A stretch of 48,714 nucleotides of DNA from Candidatus Kuenenia stuttgartensis (GCA_945865635.1 CAMBEP010000036.1:1-48714), one strand, 5' to 3'; positions 34,001-43,054 are shown, counted from the first letter of the stretch. Numbers and translations: made by a program. Notes: generated by a model from the letters alone, not told the origin.

Positions 34001-37000
34001 ATGCCTGCCACAGAAGAAACGTATCGTAAGACATCCACTCTGCATGTGGTTTTCGCCGTGACAAGCATTGCCTTTCTGGGCTCGACGGTCTGGATGATCG
34101 CAGCCGATCACTTCCGGCCCTGGAAGACTATCCAGAGAGAATTTCACCGGGTTGAGACAGATAAACTGGTAAAGCTTGAAAAAGCGAAGCAACTGGATCT
34201 GATTGCCAAACATTCCAATGAGTTGGTTGCAGTGAATCAAAAAATCGCTCAGGCGAATGCGACAGCCAATCAGAATGGTCCGGCGATTTATGCCAAGCAG
34301 ACGGAAATCAAGAGTATTGAAGGTCAGTTTGCGGACCTTGACACCAAGAAGCGGTTTCAGAAGGCTGAGCTTGACAGTCTCCGTTCGCTTTATGATGGAA
34401 TGATAGACCGGGGCGATGATGCGGCAGCCAAGCGCTACATTCAATCGACGATTGTTCCTGCCGAAAAGAAGCTTAATGGATTCACAGTAGCCTATCAGTC
34501 AAAATCCGCTGAGCTGGAAGCGTCCAAGAAGGGTCTCAAAGCTCTTGAGGGTAATGTTGACCTCCTTGTCAAGGAAAAAGATCGTCTTGAGCTCGAAGTG
34601 AATCGAGCGAAGCGGGTTGTTTCTGAAAAGGACAAGGTTTACGGTGAAGGATCGCTTGCGAACAAACTCGCTGCGGAAATTCGCGGTCTCCCGGGGTTGG
34701 ATTTGGCGGCCCCACCAGAGCGGATCCAGCAGATCAGCCTTCCCGAGTTGACCATCAACTACAACTTCAAGGAAGTTCCAAGATACGACCGATGCACGAC
34801 GTGTCACCAAGCGATGGACAAGTTGGGTTATGCCCATGGTGACCCTGAGAATAAGGATCTGAAGCCCGAGTTTCAATCCCACCCGCAATTGACAAGCGGA
34901 GCGACAGCGATTGATCCCAAGGGGAATGTGGTCAATGCTGGCCTTTATATGGATGCCAATGGTCCACACCCGATCAACAAGTTTGGTTGCACTGTGTGTC
35001 ATGGCGGTCAGGGTTCAGGGACAGACTTTACCTATTCTTCCCATGAACCATCGGACCTTTATGAGAAGCATGAGTGGGAAGAAAAGCACAACTGGAAGGA
35101 AATGCACCACTGGGATTTCCCGATGTTGCCGACCCGTTTCATGGAAAGCTCTTGTGTGAAATGTCATACGCAAGTGACAGATATTCCGCAGGCTTCAAAG
35201 CTTCAAGCGGGTTATAACCGGATTACGAAGTTTGGGTGTACTGGTTGTCACCAGATTGGCGGTGACGGGGCGACGGGTCCTGATATGACGGACAACCGTC
35301 CCGTTGGCCCGAACTTAAAGCACATTGCGGCCAAAGTTCCCAAGGATTGGACAGCCAAGTGGATTAAGGCGCCTCACACATTCCGCCCTGACACCCGGAT
35401 GCCAGCCTTTTACGGCTTGACGAACAATTCTGCGAAGTCAGATCAGCCCAAGAATCACGCAGAAATTCATGCCATTACGGCCTTTCTCTATTCCAAGAGT
35501 TCAAAGCCTGAGGGTTTCCAGGAGATCAAGACGGCAGGAAATGCAGAAGCGGGCAAGAATTTGTTCATGCAAAAGGGCTGTGTGGCCTGCCATGCCCATA
35601 AAGAGTTTCCTTCAGAGAAATTCCCAAAGCCAGTCCAGCAATACGTTGCGGCTGACTATGGCCCGAATCTTTCGAACGTTTCGGCGAAGTTTCCTGATCC
35701 CAAGATGGGTGAAGGCTGGCTGGCCAACTGGATTCTTGCGCCTGAGAAGTATCATCCAAACACTTTGATGCCGAATCTTCAGCTTTCTCTGGAAGATTCA
35801 ACCAACATCGCTGCCTGGCTTCTTACGGTGAAGTCAGATGTGCCGAAGACGTTTGAGGAATTGCCACCGGTGAATGATCCGGAGGTAAGCAAGGCTCTTG
35901 ACGAGTTGGTCTCTTTGTACAAGCGTAAGGGTGGAGTGACCTTGACCGACTTGCCGTTGACGGTCGGGAAGATGTCCACGGATGAGAAACTGGTCTTTCT
36001 TGGTGAGAAATCGGTGAGTCGGCTTGGGTGTTTTGGGTGCCATTCGATCAGTGGTTATGAGAATGCCAAGCCGATTGGTACACCGCTGAACAATTGGGGT
36101 TCCAAGAGCCCGACGAAACTTGATTTTGCTCACATCACGGAGTATCTGGTGGATCAGGTTGATGATCACGGCAAGCGTGATGGGACCGATGAATACTTCA
36201 GTGAAAAGCTGACAGAGCACACCCGGATGGGCTTTCTCTATCAGAAGCTTCATCGTCCAAGGAGCTACGACTACAAGAAGACGAACGAAAATCTGAAGGA
36301 TTGGGACGATCGTTTGCGGATGCCTCAATTCACCTGGTCCAATGATGACAAAGCGGTTGAAGAGGTGATGACACTGGTTCTTGGTTTGGTTGAGGATAAG
36401 ATCAGCTCGAAATTCCTGCCGAAATATTCTCCCCAGAAGATTGCAATGGCACAGGGTCGGAAGTTGATCGACCGTTACAACTGCAAAGGTTGTCACGTCC
36501 TTGAGATGCCAAAATATACGATTGCTGCAGGGACGAAGTTATCGGACGCACTTCCCGATCTTGAGACCAATGTGACTGTGAGTTATGGTGCGAGGGCCTC
36601 TGATTACAAGCATTTGATCAAGGATCCGAAACTTGGGTTTGATGCAGAGAAGCAGCCCACAGTGAATCCAGACGCCAAGGCTGAATCGGATGTCACGATT
36701 GAAGGCATGATGCTGTTTGACAGTACATTGCCTGCGGACGAGCCCCAGACGATTCAGGTCTGGCAACCTGTGACCATAGCCGGGCACACGTTTCAGGTGG
36801 GCGACAACATTGCCATGAAGCTTGACAAGGTCAAGCAATTGCCTGCCGATGGTGGGGACTTTGCCTGGGTCTTTACGGCCTGGAATCATGCAGAGAATGG
36901 GATTGAATATTTGAGCCAGTGGAATCGTATGCCTCCTCCTTTGTTGCGAGAGGGTCAGAAAGTACAGACGCCCTGGCTGACTTCATTCTTGAAGGATCCT

Positions 37001-37582
37001 TACCCGATTCGTCCGGCGACGAATCTGCGGATGCCGAAGTTCCATTACAATCCAAAGCGTTCCGAGACGGCAGAACTGGCAAACTATTTTGCGGCCAAGG
37101 ATGGGACGGAGTTTCCCTATCAGTTGATTCCCCAACGCGATCAGGCCTATCTGGCCAATCAGGAAAAAGCTCATGCCAACTACCTTACCGGTGGCTGGAA
37201 CATGATGACCAAGGGGGCATGCATTCAGTGCCACCAGGTGGGCAAGAACATGCCTGCTGCGGGTGCCAACAATGTGAATGGTCCGAATTTGAGGCAGGTC
37301 AACAATCGCTTCCGCCCGGATTATCTTGAGCAGTGGATTGCCAAACCGACTCGGATTTTGCCTTACACGGCGATGCCTCAGAACATTCTTCCGATTGGTC
37401 CTGATGCGCCGGGTTCGCCGAAGAGTCTTTTGGGCAAGTCTGCCGAACAGGTCACGGCCTTGCGTGATGCCCTTCTGAATTACTCTACTGCCATTGAGCA
37501 ATCGATGATTGCCGAAAGCGGTCCGATTACGGCTCCACCGGCTGCTCAGCCGGTCGCGAAACCTGCTGCCGGTGGTGAGTGA
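34001..37582 (+). CDS. Octaheme c-type cytochrome with membrane anchor and coiled coil
   Basis: 1193-aa protein, the likely electron-accepting cytochrome of the bc complex. An N-terminal uncleaved helix (about 13-34) is followed by a long Lys/Glu-rich coiled coil (45-220). Eight CXXCH haem sites follow: 265, 330, 385, 413, 527, 677, 828 and 1074 (first Cys of each). Several monohaem cytochrome c-like modules can be seen by repeated GPNL and R-x-P-x-x motifs ending in MP (for example TRMPAF, TLMPNL, LRMPKF, TAMPQN), which supply the Met axial ligands. The C-terminus is Pro/Ala-rich. It takes the place of cytochrome c1 or f. ATG 34001 with AAAGGA upstream. Confidence 0.92.
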   Translation: MPATEETYRKTSTLHVVFAVTSIAFLGSTVWMIAADHFRPWKTIQREFHRVETDKLVKLEKAKQLDLIAKHSNELVAVNQKIAQANATANQNGPAIYAKQTEIKSIEGQFADLDTKKRFQKAELDSLRSLYDGMIDRGDDAAAKRYIQSTIVPAEKKLNGFTVAYQSKSAELEASKKGLKALEGNVDLLVKEKDRLELEVNRAKRVVSEKDKVYGEGSLANKLAAEIRGLPGLDLAAPPERIQQISLPELTINYNFKEVPRYDRCTTCHQAMDKLGYAHGDPENKDLKPEFQSHPQLTSGATAIDPKGNVVNAGLYMDANGPHPINKFGCTVCHGGQGSGTDFTYSSHEPSDLYEKHEWEEKHNWKEMHHWDFPMLPTRFMESSCVKCHTQVTDIPQASKLQAGYNRITKFGCTGCHQIGGDGATGPDMTDNRPVGPNLKHIAAKVPKDWTAKWIKAPHTFRPDTRMPAFYGLTNNSAKSDQPKNHAEIHAITAFLYSKSSKPEGFQEIKTAGNAEAGKNLFMQKGCVACHAHKEFPSEKFPKPVQQYVAADYGPNLSNVSAKFPDPKMGEGWLANWILAPEKYHPNTLMPNLQLSLEDSTNIAAWLLTVKSDVPKTFEELPPVNDPEVSKALDELVSLYKRKGGVTLTDLPLTVGKMSTDEKLVFLGEKSVSRLGCFGCHSISGYENAKPIGTPLNNWGSKSPTKLDFAHITEYLVDQVDDHGKRDGTDEYFSEKLTEHTRMGFLYQKLHRPRSYDYKKTNENLKDWDDRLRMPQFTWSNDDKAVEEVMTLVLGLVEDKISSKFLPKYSPQKIAMAQGRKLIDRYNCKGCHVLEMPKYTIAAGTKLSDALPDLETNVTVSYGARASDYKHLIKDPKLGFDAEKQPTVNPDAKAESDVTIEGMMLFDSTLPADEPQTIQVWQPVTIAGHTFQVGDNIAMKLDKVKQLPADGGDFAWVFTAWNHAENGIEYLSQWNRMPPPLLREGQKVQTPWLTSFLKDPYPIRPATNLRMPKFHYNPKRSETAELANYFAAKDGTEFPYQLIPQRDQAYLANQEKAHANYLTGGWNMMTKGACIQCHQVGKNMPAAGANNVNGPNLRQVNNRFRPDYLEQWIAKPTRILPYTAMPQNILPIGPDAPGSPKSLLGKSAEQVTALRDALLNYSTAIEQSMIAESGPITAPPAAQPVAKPAAGGE

Positions 37583-37732
37583 TTTTCGGAAAAAAAATGA
37601 GAATGCTTACTCAGGGCACGGCTTGTTGCCATAGAGTGGGAACTGGTCGTGCCTTTTCTGTTCTGGGTCGTGTTGACAGAAACCGACGGAGGATCCTTGA
37701 TCTTCCACAACCTGACGAGAGTCTAAATTGCC

Positions 37733-38671
37733 ATGAAGTCCTATCTGCTTTCCGGTATTGTGATTGGTTCGTTCCTCTTGAGCGGCTGCGGGGGACCATC
37801 GCCTCTTGATAACGCTGTGGTCGTTCCTGATCCATCGGTTGACATGGCTCGTATCCAAAGTTCAGGCAAGTCTGCCGACAAGGCGGCGCCGGTGGCTTCG
37901 ACTGAAGCTGCCATGCCTCCTGCTGCTGCGGTTCCGGCTGCTGCTGCGTCGGCTCCGGCTGCTGTGCCTACGGTTTCTGATGGATTTGGTACGCTCAAGG
38001 GGAAAGTGGTTCTTGAGGGTGGCAAGCCGACTCTGAAACTGCTTGTGACCAAGGGCGACGCCGGTGTGAAGGATCCGACTGTATGTGCTGTTTCGAATGT
38101 TGTGAATGAAGCCATTGAGGTGGATGATGCTTCCAAGGGCGTCAAAAACGTGCTGGTTTACATTCCGAAGCCGACCTCGGTAAATCCTGAGGCCGTGAAG
38201 GCTCTCATGTCGGCCAAAATTGTTTTTGACCAGAAGAATTGTGTTTTCAAGCCGCACGTTTTGGGGCTGATGAAGGGACAGACGCTGGATATTACTTCCA
38301 GCGATTCTGTTGGTCATAATGTCAACGCGAAGATGCGGACCAATGGGGCGTCCAACAATCTGCTTTCACCCGGCGCGAAGTCCACCTTTGTGCCCAAGGC
38401 ATCCGAAGGCCGTCCATCGGAAGTCACATGCGACATCCACCCTTGGATGAAGGCATACTGGTTGATTCTGGACAATCCCTATTTTGCCATTACCGACAGC
38501 AAGGGTGAATTTGAGATCAAAATGGTACCGGCTGGGACTCAAAAAGTGGTTGTCTGGCAAGAAGCGGTTCAATACCTGACACCTCCTGTCGGTATGGATG
38601 TTTTGATTGCCAAGGATGCTGTGACCCAGCAAGACTTCAAAGTTGACGCGACAAAAATCAAGATCAACTGA
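37733..38671 (+). CDS. Cupredoxin-like lipoprotein
   Basis: Probable periplasmic blue-copper-like electron carrier tethered by lipid. The signal peptide ends in a lipobox (SFLLSGC). An Ala/Pro-rich spacer to about residue 85 precedes a beta-rich domain. Candidate copper ligands are His in SDSVGHNVNA and the Cys, His and Met in TCDIHPWMKAYW (C-x2-H-x2-M), the order expected for type-1 copper. A further conserved C-terminal segment GEFEIKMVPAGTQKVVVWQE resembles a carboxypeptidase-regulatory-like fold. 312 aa. It follows the octaheme gene by 150 bases and probably belongs to the same unit. A paralogue lies at 39143. Confidence 0.75.
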   Translation: MKSYLLSGIVIGSFLLSGCGGPSPLDNAVVVPDPSVDMARIQSSGKSADKAAPVASTEAAMPPAAAVPAAAASAPAAVPTVSDGFGTLKGKVVLEGGKPTLKLLVTKGDAGVKDPTVCAVSNVVNEAIEVDDASKGVKNVLVYIPKPTSVNPEAVKALMSAKIVFDQKNCVFKPHVLGLMKGQTLDITSSDSVGHNVNAKMRTNGASNNLLSPGAKSTFVPKASEGRPSEVTCDIHPWMKAYWLILDNPYFAITDSKGEFEIKMVPAGTQKVVVWQEAVQYLTPPVGMDVLIAKDAVTQQDFKVDATKIKIN

Positions 38672-38701
38672 TCCGCTTTTTGATCCCTTAAATCCTATTT
38701 T

Positions 38702-38758
38702 AAGCCTGCCAGCCATGCATTTGGTTGGTTGGCCTTTTTTATTTTTGAGGCTTTTTTG
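38702..38758 (+). terminator. Terminator at the end of the bc-cupredoxin unit
   Basis: Nested stems: an inner GCCAGCCA (38708-38715) with TGGTTGGC (38726-38733), followed by a T-rich run (38734-38746), and an outer AAGCCT (38702-38707) with AGGCTT (38748-38753), followed by more T. Confidence 0.75.
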
Positions 38759-39003
38759 TTACAATTTTACGATTTCAGTCCTGATTTTATCTTGGTTGCA
38801 GCCCAGCTTATCGGCCAAAGCTGAAGGCCTGCTTCCTGTGAACCCTCATAAGACGTCTTTTATGAACGAAATCGCAGAATAATATTGACGTGGAATGACA
38901 TTTAAAACGATCTCTCGTCTACGGATTCCGTATGAATTTTTGTCTTGCACAATTTTGTCTTCGATTAATTTGACAAATCCAGCCATTTTTCAAAAAATGG
39001 GGC
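38759..39003. other. Intergenic region with short palindrome
   Basis: No convincing gene. An 18-base palindrome (CCATTTTT, CA, AAAAATGG) lies at 38983-39000, just before the promoter of the second cupredoxin gene, and could be an operator or a second terminator arm. A short frame at 38643-38882 lacks recognisable content. Confidence 0.3.
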
Positions 39004-39031
39004 TTGAGTCGTCTCTTTCATTAATTACAAT
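39004..39031 (+). promoter_or_regulatory. Promoter of the second cupredoxin-like gene
   Basis: TTGAGT (39004-39009) and TACAAT (39026-39031) are separated by 16 bases. Transcription would start near 39038, leaving a leader of about 105 bases. Confidence 0.5.
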
Positions 39032-39142
39032 AAGTTGGAGCAACGACGAATGGTTTCCGGTGGCTTCGTCGGTCGGTCGCATATTTCCGCGTTCCGTCAC
39101 AATCAGGAAACACCGGCACTTTCTGGAGCATCAGCCCATCCC

Positions 39143-39919
39143 ATGATCATTGCATACGCTCAGCGTGCGTCGATTGCCGCTCTTGTTTTTGGATTTGTCG
39201 CGGCCTCAGCTTCGGCCCAGACCGGTTCGATCAAAGGCAAGATCGTTCTCGACGGTGCTGCCCCTAAGCTGGCCCCAGTTGTGGTCAAAGGTGATTCCGC
39301 CGCCAAGGATGCCGCCGTTTGTGCCACTGTCGAAGTGCCCAACGAAGGCTTGGTCACGGACGGTGTGAATGTGGCCAATGTGGTTGTTTATCTGAACAGC
39401 CCGACGGCCAAAAACCCGGCTCTTGAAGCCGAGATTCTGAAGAAGTCCAAAGAGATCGAAGTCGACCAGACCAAGTGCGTATTCGTGCCCCATGTTTCTG
39501 TGATGCATTCGAAGCAGACACTGGTTTTTAAGTCGAGCGATTCCGTCAACCATAATGTCCGTTATTCGGCATTTACCAATCCTCCGTTCAACCAGATTCT
39601 GGCATCCAATGCCAAAACGGCGTCTCTGAAGCTCGTTCCCGAACGCCGTCCATTGCCACTGGCTTGCGACATTCATCCTTGGATGAAGGGCTATCTCATG
39701 GTTTTCAACCACCCATTCTTTGTCGTCACTGGCGCGGATGGAACCTTTGAAATCAAGGGGATTCCTGCCGGCAGTCATAAGGTCGTCGCCTGGCAGGAAT
39801 CCGCCGGCTATGTCACAACCGGCGCCGCTGCTGGTCAGGCTGTCGAAGTCAAGGCAGACGAAGCCACCGATCTCGGTGAAATTAAAGTGCCTGTTGCCAA
39901 GCTTAAGATCCAGAAGTAA
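39143..39919 (+). CDS. Cupredoxin-like periplasmic protein (paralogue of the lipoprotein)
   Basis: 258-aa exported protein. The N-terminus MIIAYAQRASIAALVFGFV...ASAQ is a cleavable signal peptide rather than a lipobox, so the product would be soluble. The rest aligns along its length with the 37733-38671 protein: GSIKGKIVLDGAAPKL, CVFVPHVSVMHSKQTL, SSDSVNHNVRYS (His ligand), ACDIHPWMKGYL (Cys, His and Met ligands) and GIPAGSHKVVAWQES. Thus the two are a tandem duplication with one membrane-tethered and one free form. The frame is open to a TTG at 39035, but ATG 39143 is where the signal peptide begins. It has its own promoter and terminator. Confidence 0.75.
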   Translation: MIIAYAQRASIAALVFGFVAASASAQTGSIKGKIVLDGAAPKLAPVVVKGDSAAKDAAVCATVEVPNEGLVTDGVNVANVVVYLNSPTAKNPALEAEILKKSKEIEVDQTKCVFVPHVSVMHSKQTLVFKSSDSVNHNVRYSAFTNPPFNQILASNAKTASLKLVPERRPLPLACDIHPWMKGYLMVFNHPFFVVTGADGTFEIKGIPAGSHKVVAWQESAGYVTTGAAAGQAVEVKADEATDLGEIKVPVAKLKIQK

Positions 39920-39944
39920 ATCGATTCGTCCCAATCAAACTTAC

Positions 39945-39980
39945 AAAAGCCTCGAAACATTTCGTTTCGGGGCTTTTTCA
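39945..39980 (+). terminator. Terminator after the second cupredoxin-like gene
   Basis: A 13-base stem, AAAGCCTCGAAAC (39946-39958) with GTTTCGGGGCTTT (39964-39976), has a 5-base loop and ends in a T run. Confidence 0.85.
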
Positions 39981-40006
39981 TCATTCTTTGAAAACTAAAA
40001 CATCAA

Positions 40007-40180
40007 ATGCGAAACCTTGGACGAATCCTTCAATCGGTCGGCCTTCTGATCCTCCCATTTGCTATCGCCTCAGAGCTTGTTGGCCAGGTTGCGCTCGGTA
40101 GAAGCATGCTGATTGCGCTTGGCGGCATGGTTTTATTTCAAATTGGAATGGCGCTTCAAAAAACGACTGAGGGTGGTTGA
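40007..40180 (+). CDS. Small two-helix membrane protein (57 aa)
   Basis: Short gene: MRNLGRILQSVGLLILPF... with a first hydrophobic helix (about residues 8-25), ELVGQVALGRSMLIALGG, then a second helix (35-50) and a charged tail ending KTTEGG. ATG to TGA is uninterrupted. It begins just after the terminator of the cupredoxin gene. Small proteins starting M-R-x-L-G-R-x-L-Q with two helices are, from memory, frequent in Planctomycetota; the function is unknown. No strong Shine-Dalgarno is evident. Confidence 0.6.
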   Translation: MRNLGRILQSVGLLILPFAIASELVGQVALGRSMLIALGGMVLFQIGMALQKTTEGG

Positions 40181-40266
40181 TCGACCAACAATCGCCCGAC
40201 TCGGTCGAAGGTGATCATGTACGTTTCAAGCCGATTGCCATTTGATGAGACCATTTTTCAATCAGA

Positions 40267-41172
40267 TCATTTTGACGGCTCTTTTTCGGTGGTTCCGCTG
40301 GCCCTCATGATTCGGCCGTCGAGTCGGCCGACTTCCTGCCAGACGTGCTCCGCGAGCCGCTCGACCCGGTCCCGGACATCAGTCATGTCGCTGCCCTTGA
40401 GTGCCGACAATCTGGTTTCCAGAAGGCTTGAAATGCGTGCCAACTGCTCTTGGCTGGATCGCTCCGCAAAGGCCCTTGCCTGATTCAGACTTTCGTTCGT
40501 AAGCTTTTGGGCCTGAACCAGATCGAGATCAACCTTGGCCAGCTTTCGGCTGACCACTTCAATCGCATCGGCCTGTGTCTGATGGGCTTGGGACTGGCTT
40601 TCCTGCGTCTTTGCCAAGAGGTTCATCCGGTCTTGGTCGGCCTTGGATTCTGACATCAGAATCTCAATCTTTTGGGCCAAATGATCGCCCCTGGCGGCCA
40701 TCGATCGGCGGATCGACTCGCCTTGGTCAATCAGGTCACGCTGCACTTTTGTCGTTTTGGTAAGCTCAATCACTCTGGCCTGAGCCATTGCGAGTTGGGT
40801 TTCCAGCGTCAAAATCTGAGATTCGGCGGTTTTGATGGATTGATCTGTTTTTGATTGCAGATCGTGCGGGCCCATCCCAGGCGTAGCCCATAAGATCCAA
40901 GCTCCGGCGATGCCCATAAGCAACGAGCCTGCCAGGCTCTTGATTTTCTGGAGTTTCTTGACTTGTCGCCGGCTTTGTCGGCCAGGTTGCGGGTCATCGA
41001 ATAAAAATCGGGCCGAGTGTTCGTCCATGCCCGCCCATTGCTCTGATCCAAGGCGCTGCGTAAAGACCTTTGAAGGTCGGCCTGGATGGCCTTTTTTTTG
41101 GTTTTCGTCTGCATGGCTGTCCATGTCGATCACTTCTGCCAAAAAAGGCTTTCCGCCAAATTCTCTGGACAT
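40267..41172 (-). CDS. Membrane-anchored coiled-coil protein
   Basis: Unrecognised 301-aa protein. A basic cytoplasmic N-terminus (to about residue 78) precedes one membrane helix (SLAGSLLMGIAGAWILWA, about 79-97). The rest is a long coiled coil rich in Gln, Lys and Glu (from SQILTLETQLAMAQARVIEL to LARISSLLETRLSAL), then DMTDVRDRVERLAEHVWQEV at the end. A structural or tethering role in the cell envelope is plausible. ATG 41172 has GGAAGGG about ten bases upstream. Confidence 0.7.
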   Translation of the reverse strand: MSREFGGKPFLAEVIDMDSHADENQKKGHPGRPSKVFTQRLGSEQWAGMDEHSARFLFDDPQPGRQSRRQVKKLQKIKSLAGSLLMGIAGAWILWATPGMGPHDLQSKTDQSIKTAESQILTLETQLAMAQARVIELTKTTKVQRDLIDQGESIRRSMAARGDHLAQKIEILMSESKADQDRMNLLAKTQESQSQAHQTQADAIEVVSRKLAKVDLDLVQAQKLTNESLNQARAFAERSSQEQLARISSLLETRLSALKGSDMTDVRDRVERLAEHVWQEVGRLDGRIMRASGTTEKEPSK

Positions 41173-41453
41173 GGCCTGAACCCTTCCGTGGGTCTATCTG
41201 AACCCATCTGAAAAAAACATCCCCATCATGCGGTCGTCCTGCCCCCATATGCTCAAATAATCGGACATTCTGGGCGCCTCGCCACACTTGCCAGTCGGCT
41301 GAGTTGGGCTGGAATTGACCGGTTCTGAACAGTTCTAATGGTTTTAACGATCATACCACTTTGATAGGTAGGCTTTAGGACTGACTGATGGATGCAGGAG
41401 CGTGTGGGCCTGGCGATTTTTTTTTGGGGGTGGGTGGGGGGTGGAATTGGGTT
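41173..41453. other. Intergenic region with G-rich tract
   Basis: Between two minus-strand genes. The plus strand at 41410-41441 has nine T residues followed by G-runs (five, three, six and two G, separated by single T), which could fold as a quadruplex-like structure; on the transcribed strand it is a C-rich 3' trailer of the NYN gene. An open plus-strand frame here is a low-complexity artefact. Confidence 0.4.
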
Positions 41454-42428
41454 TCAGTCGTTGTTTTGGCGATGGCTTGGCTGGTGCCGATGCTTGTTTT
41501 GGGCGTGTTGGGGCACTGCGTTGTTTGAGCTGGTTGCGGGGCGTGCGGAATCGACTGGTGCAGGGCCGTGGGTCACGGGTGGCATGGGCGGGCCGCCGAT
41601 GGGTGCTGGGGCAGGTCGGTTAACCTTCACCTTGAGTTCGCGGTTTCCGAATCTTGAGATGATATAGGTGCCACTTCTGGGAGAGACTTCGATATCGATC
41701 AGAGCCTTGTTGTCGGCATCTTCCAGCAGGTTGTTAAAGCTTCGATAGCCATAATAGGACTCGTCAAACGACGGTTTCTTGCGCTTCATGGTGTCTTTGA
41801 TGAGCGAAGCATAGAGGACATCCTGATTTTCCCTGACCAAGGCATTACAGGCATCGATCAGTAGGGTGAAGGCTTCGCGTTTGCGTTCTGGGAGGTCGGC
41901 CTGAATGTTGGCCGTCATTTTTTGCTCGTCTTCTTCGATGCGTTCGAGGTCTTCATAATAGATGAATTCGTCGCAATTATCTCTGAGGAGTTCGCTGGTT
42001 GAGCCTTTCATTCCCATTCCGATGACATGCCGGCCATTTTCTTTTAATTTGCTGACCAATGGGGAAAAGTCACTATCGCCTGAGACGATCACAAAGGTGT
42101 CGATGTGGGGTTTGGACCAGGCCAGGTCCATGGCATCAACGACGAGCCGGATATCGGCCGAGTTCTTGCCGGTCTGGCTTCGCCGTGGGATTTCAATGAG
42201 CTCGATGGCCGATTCGTGAAATGTTGCTGTATAGGCTTGGTATCTGTTCCAGTCGGCATAAGCTTTCTTGACAATCAGCTTGCCTTTTTCAAGCAGTCGT
42301 TCGAGCACTTTCTGGATTTCGAAACGTGTCTTTTTTTGGTTGGAATAGCCTTGGGCCAAGTTTTCGAGGTCAATAAAAACGGCCAGATTGTGTTCGCGAT
42401 TCGATGTATTTCCAGGCGAGATATTCAT
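41454..42428 (-). CDS. NYN-domain protein with C-terminal OST-HTH/LOTUS-like domain
   Basis: Likely RNA-processing or RNA-binding protein of 324 aa. The N-terminal NYN (LabA/DUF88, PIN-like) domain has the expected acidic residues: Asp20 in AVFIDLENL, Asp92 and Asp98 in ADIRLVVDAMDLA, and Asp118 and Asp120 in VSGDSDFSPLV, so nuclease activity is plausible. Residues ~180-275 (AFTLLIDACNALVRENQDVLYASLIKDTMKRKKPSFDESYYGYRSFNNLLEDA) match the OST-HTH/LOTUS fold. A Pro/Gln/His-rich tail follows. This two-domain architecture is known in bacteria. Confidence 0.88.
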   Translation of the reverse strand: MNISPGNTSNREHNLAVFIDLENLAQGYSNQKKTRFEIQKVLERLLEKGKLIVKKAYADWNRYQAYTATFHESAIELIEIPRRSQTGKNSADIRLVVDAMDLAWSKPHIDTFVIVSGDSDFSPLVSKLKENGRHVIGMGMKGSTSELLRDNCDEFIYYEDLERIEEDEQKMTANIQADLPERKREAFTLLIDACNALVRENQDVLYASLIKDTMKRKKPSFDESYYGYRSFNNLLEDADNKALIDIEVSPRSGTYIISRFGNRELKVKVNRPAPAPIGGPPMPPVTHGPAPVDSARPATSSNNAVPQHAQNKHRHQPSHRQNND

Positions 42429-42917
42429 GAAGTCGGTTCCAGGTCATTCAGAATTCAGTCGATTGTGGTCATGATCCAACGATGGATTCTGTCAATCCGC
42501 AGGCAATCGGATACGGGCACATGCATGATTATACTTCAAGAATGGATCGGTTCCAAAGATCGTATCCTACGAAGAGTTTGATTTCAACGCCACAATCCGT
42601 CCAATGCGCTGAAGTTGGTCAGGCTTGTTTTGGTTGAGCCGTTGGCGATCCGTGCATGAGTATCCTGTTTTTTATGAAATATGGATTAAGACGCCTCGTT
42701 GATGATCGGATTTCATCAATCCCAGATACGCGAGTGCCTATTTCCATTGCCGTTAAGGATTGGCCTGTTGCAATTTAAATCGAGTCGTTTACCTTCCGAT
42801 TCCTGATTGTTTTTAAAAAGCGGTTGCAGAGGGCTCTCTTTCTTTGTGGGGTTGGCAGGTATGTTCAACATTTCAAGGCGGAGTTTTTGAATCGAGTGAT
42901 TTCGAGAATCTGGGTGC
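42429..42917. other. Intergenic region before tRNA-Val
   Basis: About 490 bases between the divergent NYN gene and the tRNA promoter. No ORF with recognisable content, repeat or RNA was found. Confidence 0.4.
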
Positions 42918-42945
42918 TTGCTTTTTACCAGGATTGGCGTATATT
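42918..42945 (+). promoter_or_regulatory. tRNA-Val promoter
   Basis: TTGCTT (42918-42923) and TATATT (42940-42945) at 16-base spacing; transcription would begin a few bases before the tRNA. Confidence 0.6.
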
Positions 42946-42956
42946 AGTGGGACGAG

Positions 42957-43030
42957 GGGCGATTAGCTCAGTTGGCTAGAGCACCAGCTCGACACGCTGG
43001 GGGTCATAGGTTCGAGCCCTATATCGCCCA
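42957..43030 (+). tRNA. tRNA-Val (GAC anticodon)
   Basis: The sequence folds as a complete cloverleaf: the acceptor stem GGGCGAT (42957-42963) pairs with ATCGCCC (43023-43029), the anticodon arm has loop TCGACAC giving anticodon GAC (Val, codon GUC), and the T arm carries GGTTCGAGCCC. The discriminator is A at 43030. CCA is not encoded. Confidence 0.95.
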
Positions 43031-43054
43031 CTCCTTGTGGTTTTGAATCTGCGT

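Noticed and set aside
41392..41667. Trp/Gly-rich 91-aa plus-strand frame
   Set aside because: Created by the G-rich tract and the Pro-rich end of the NYN gene on the other strand.
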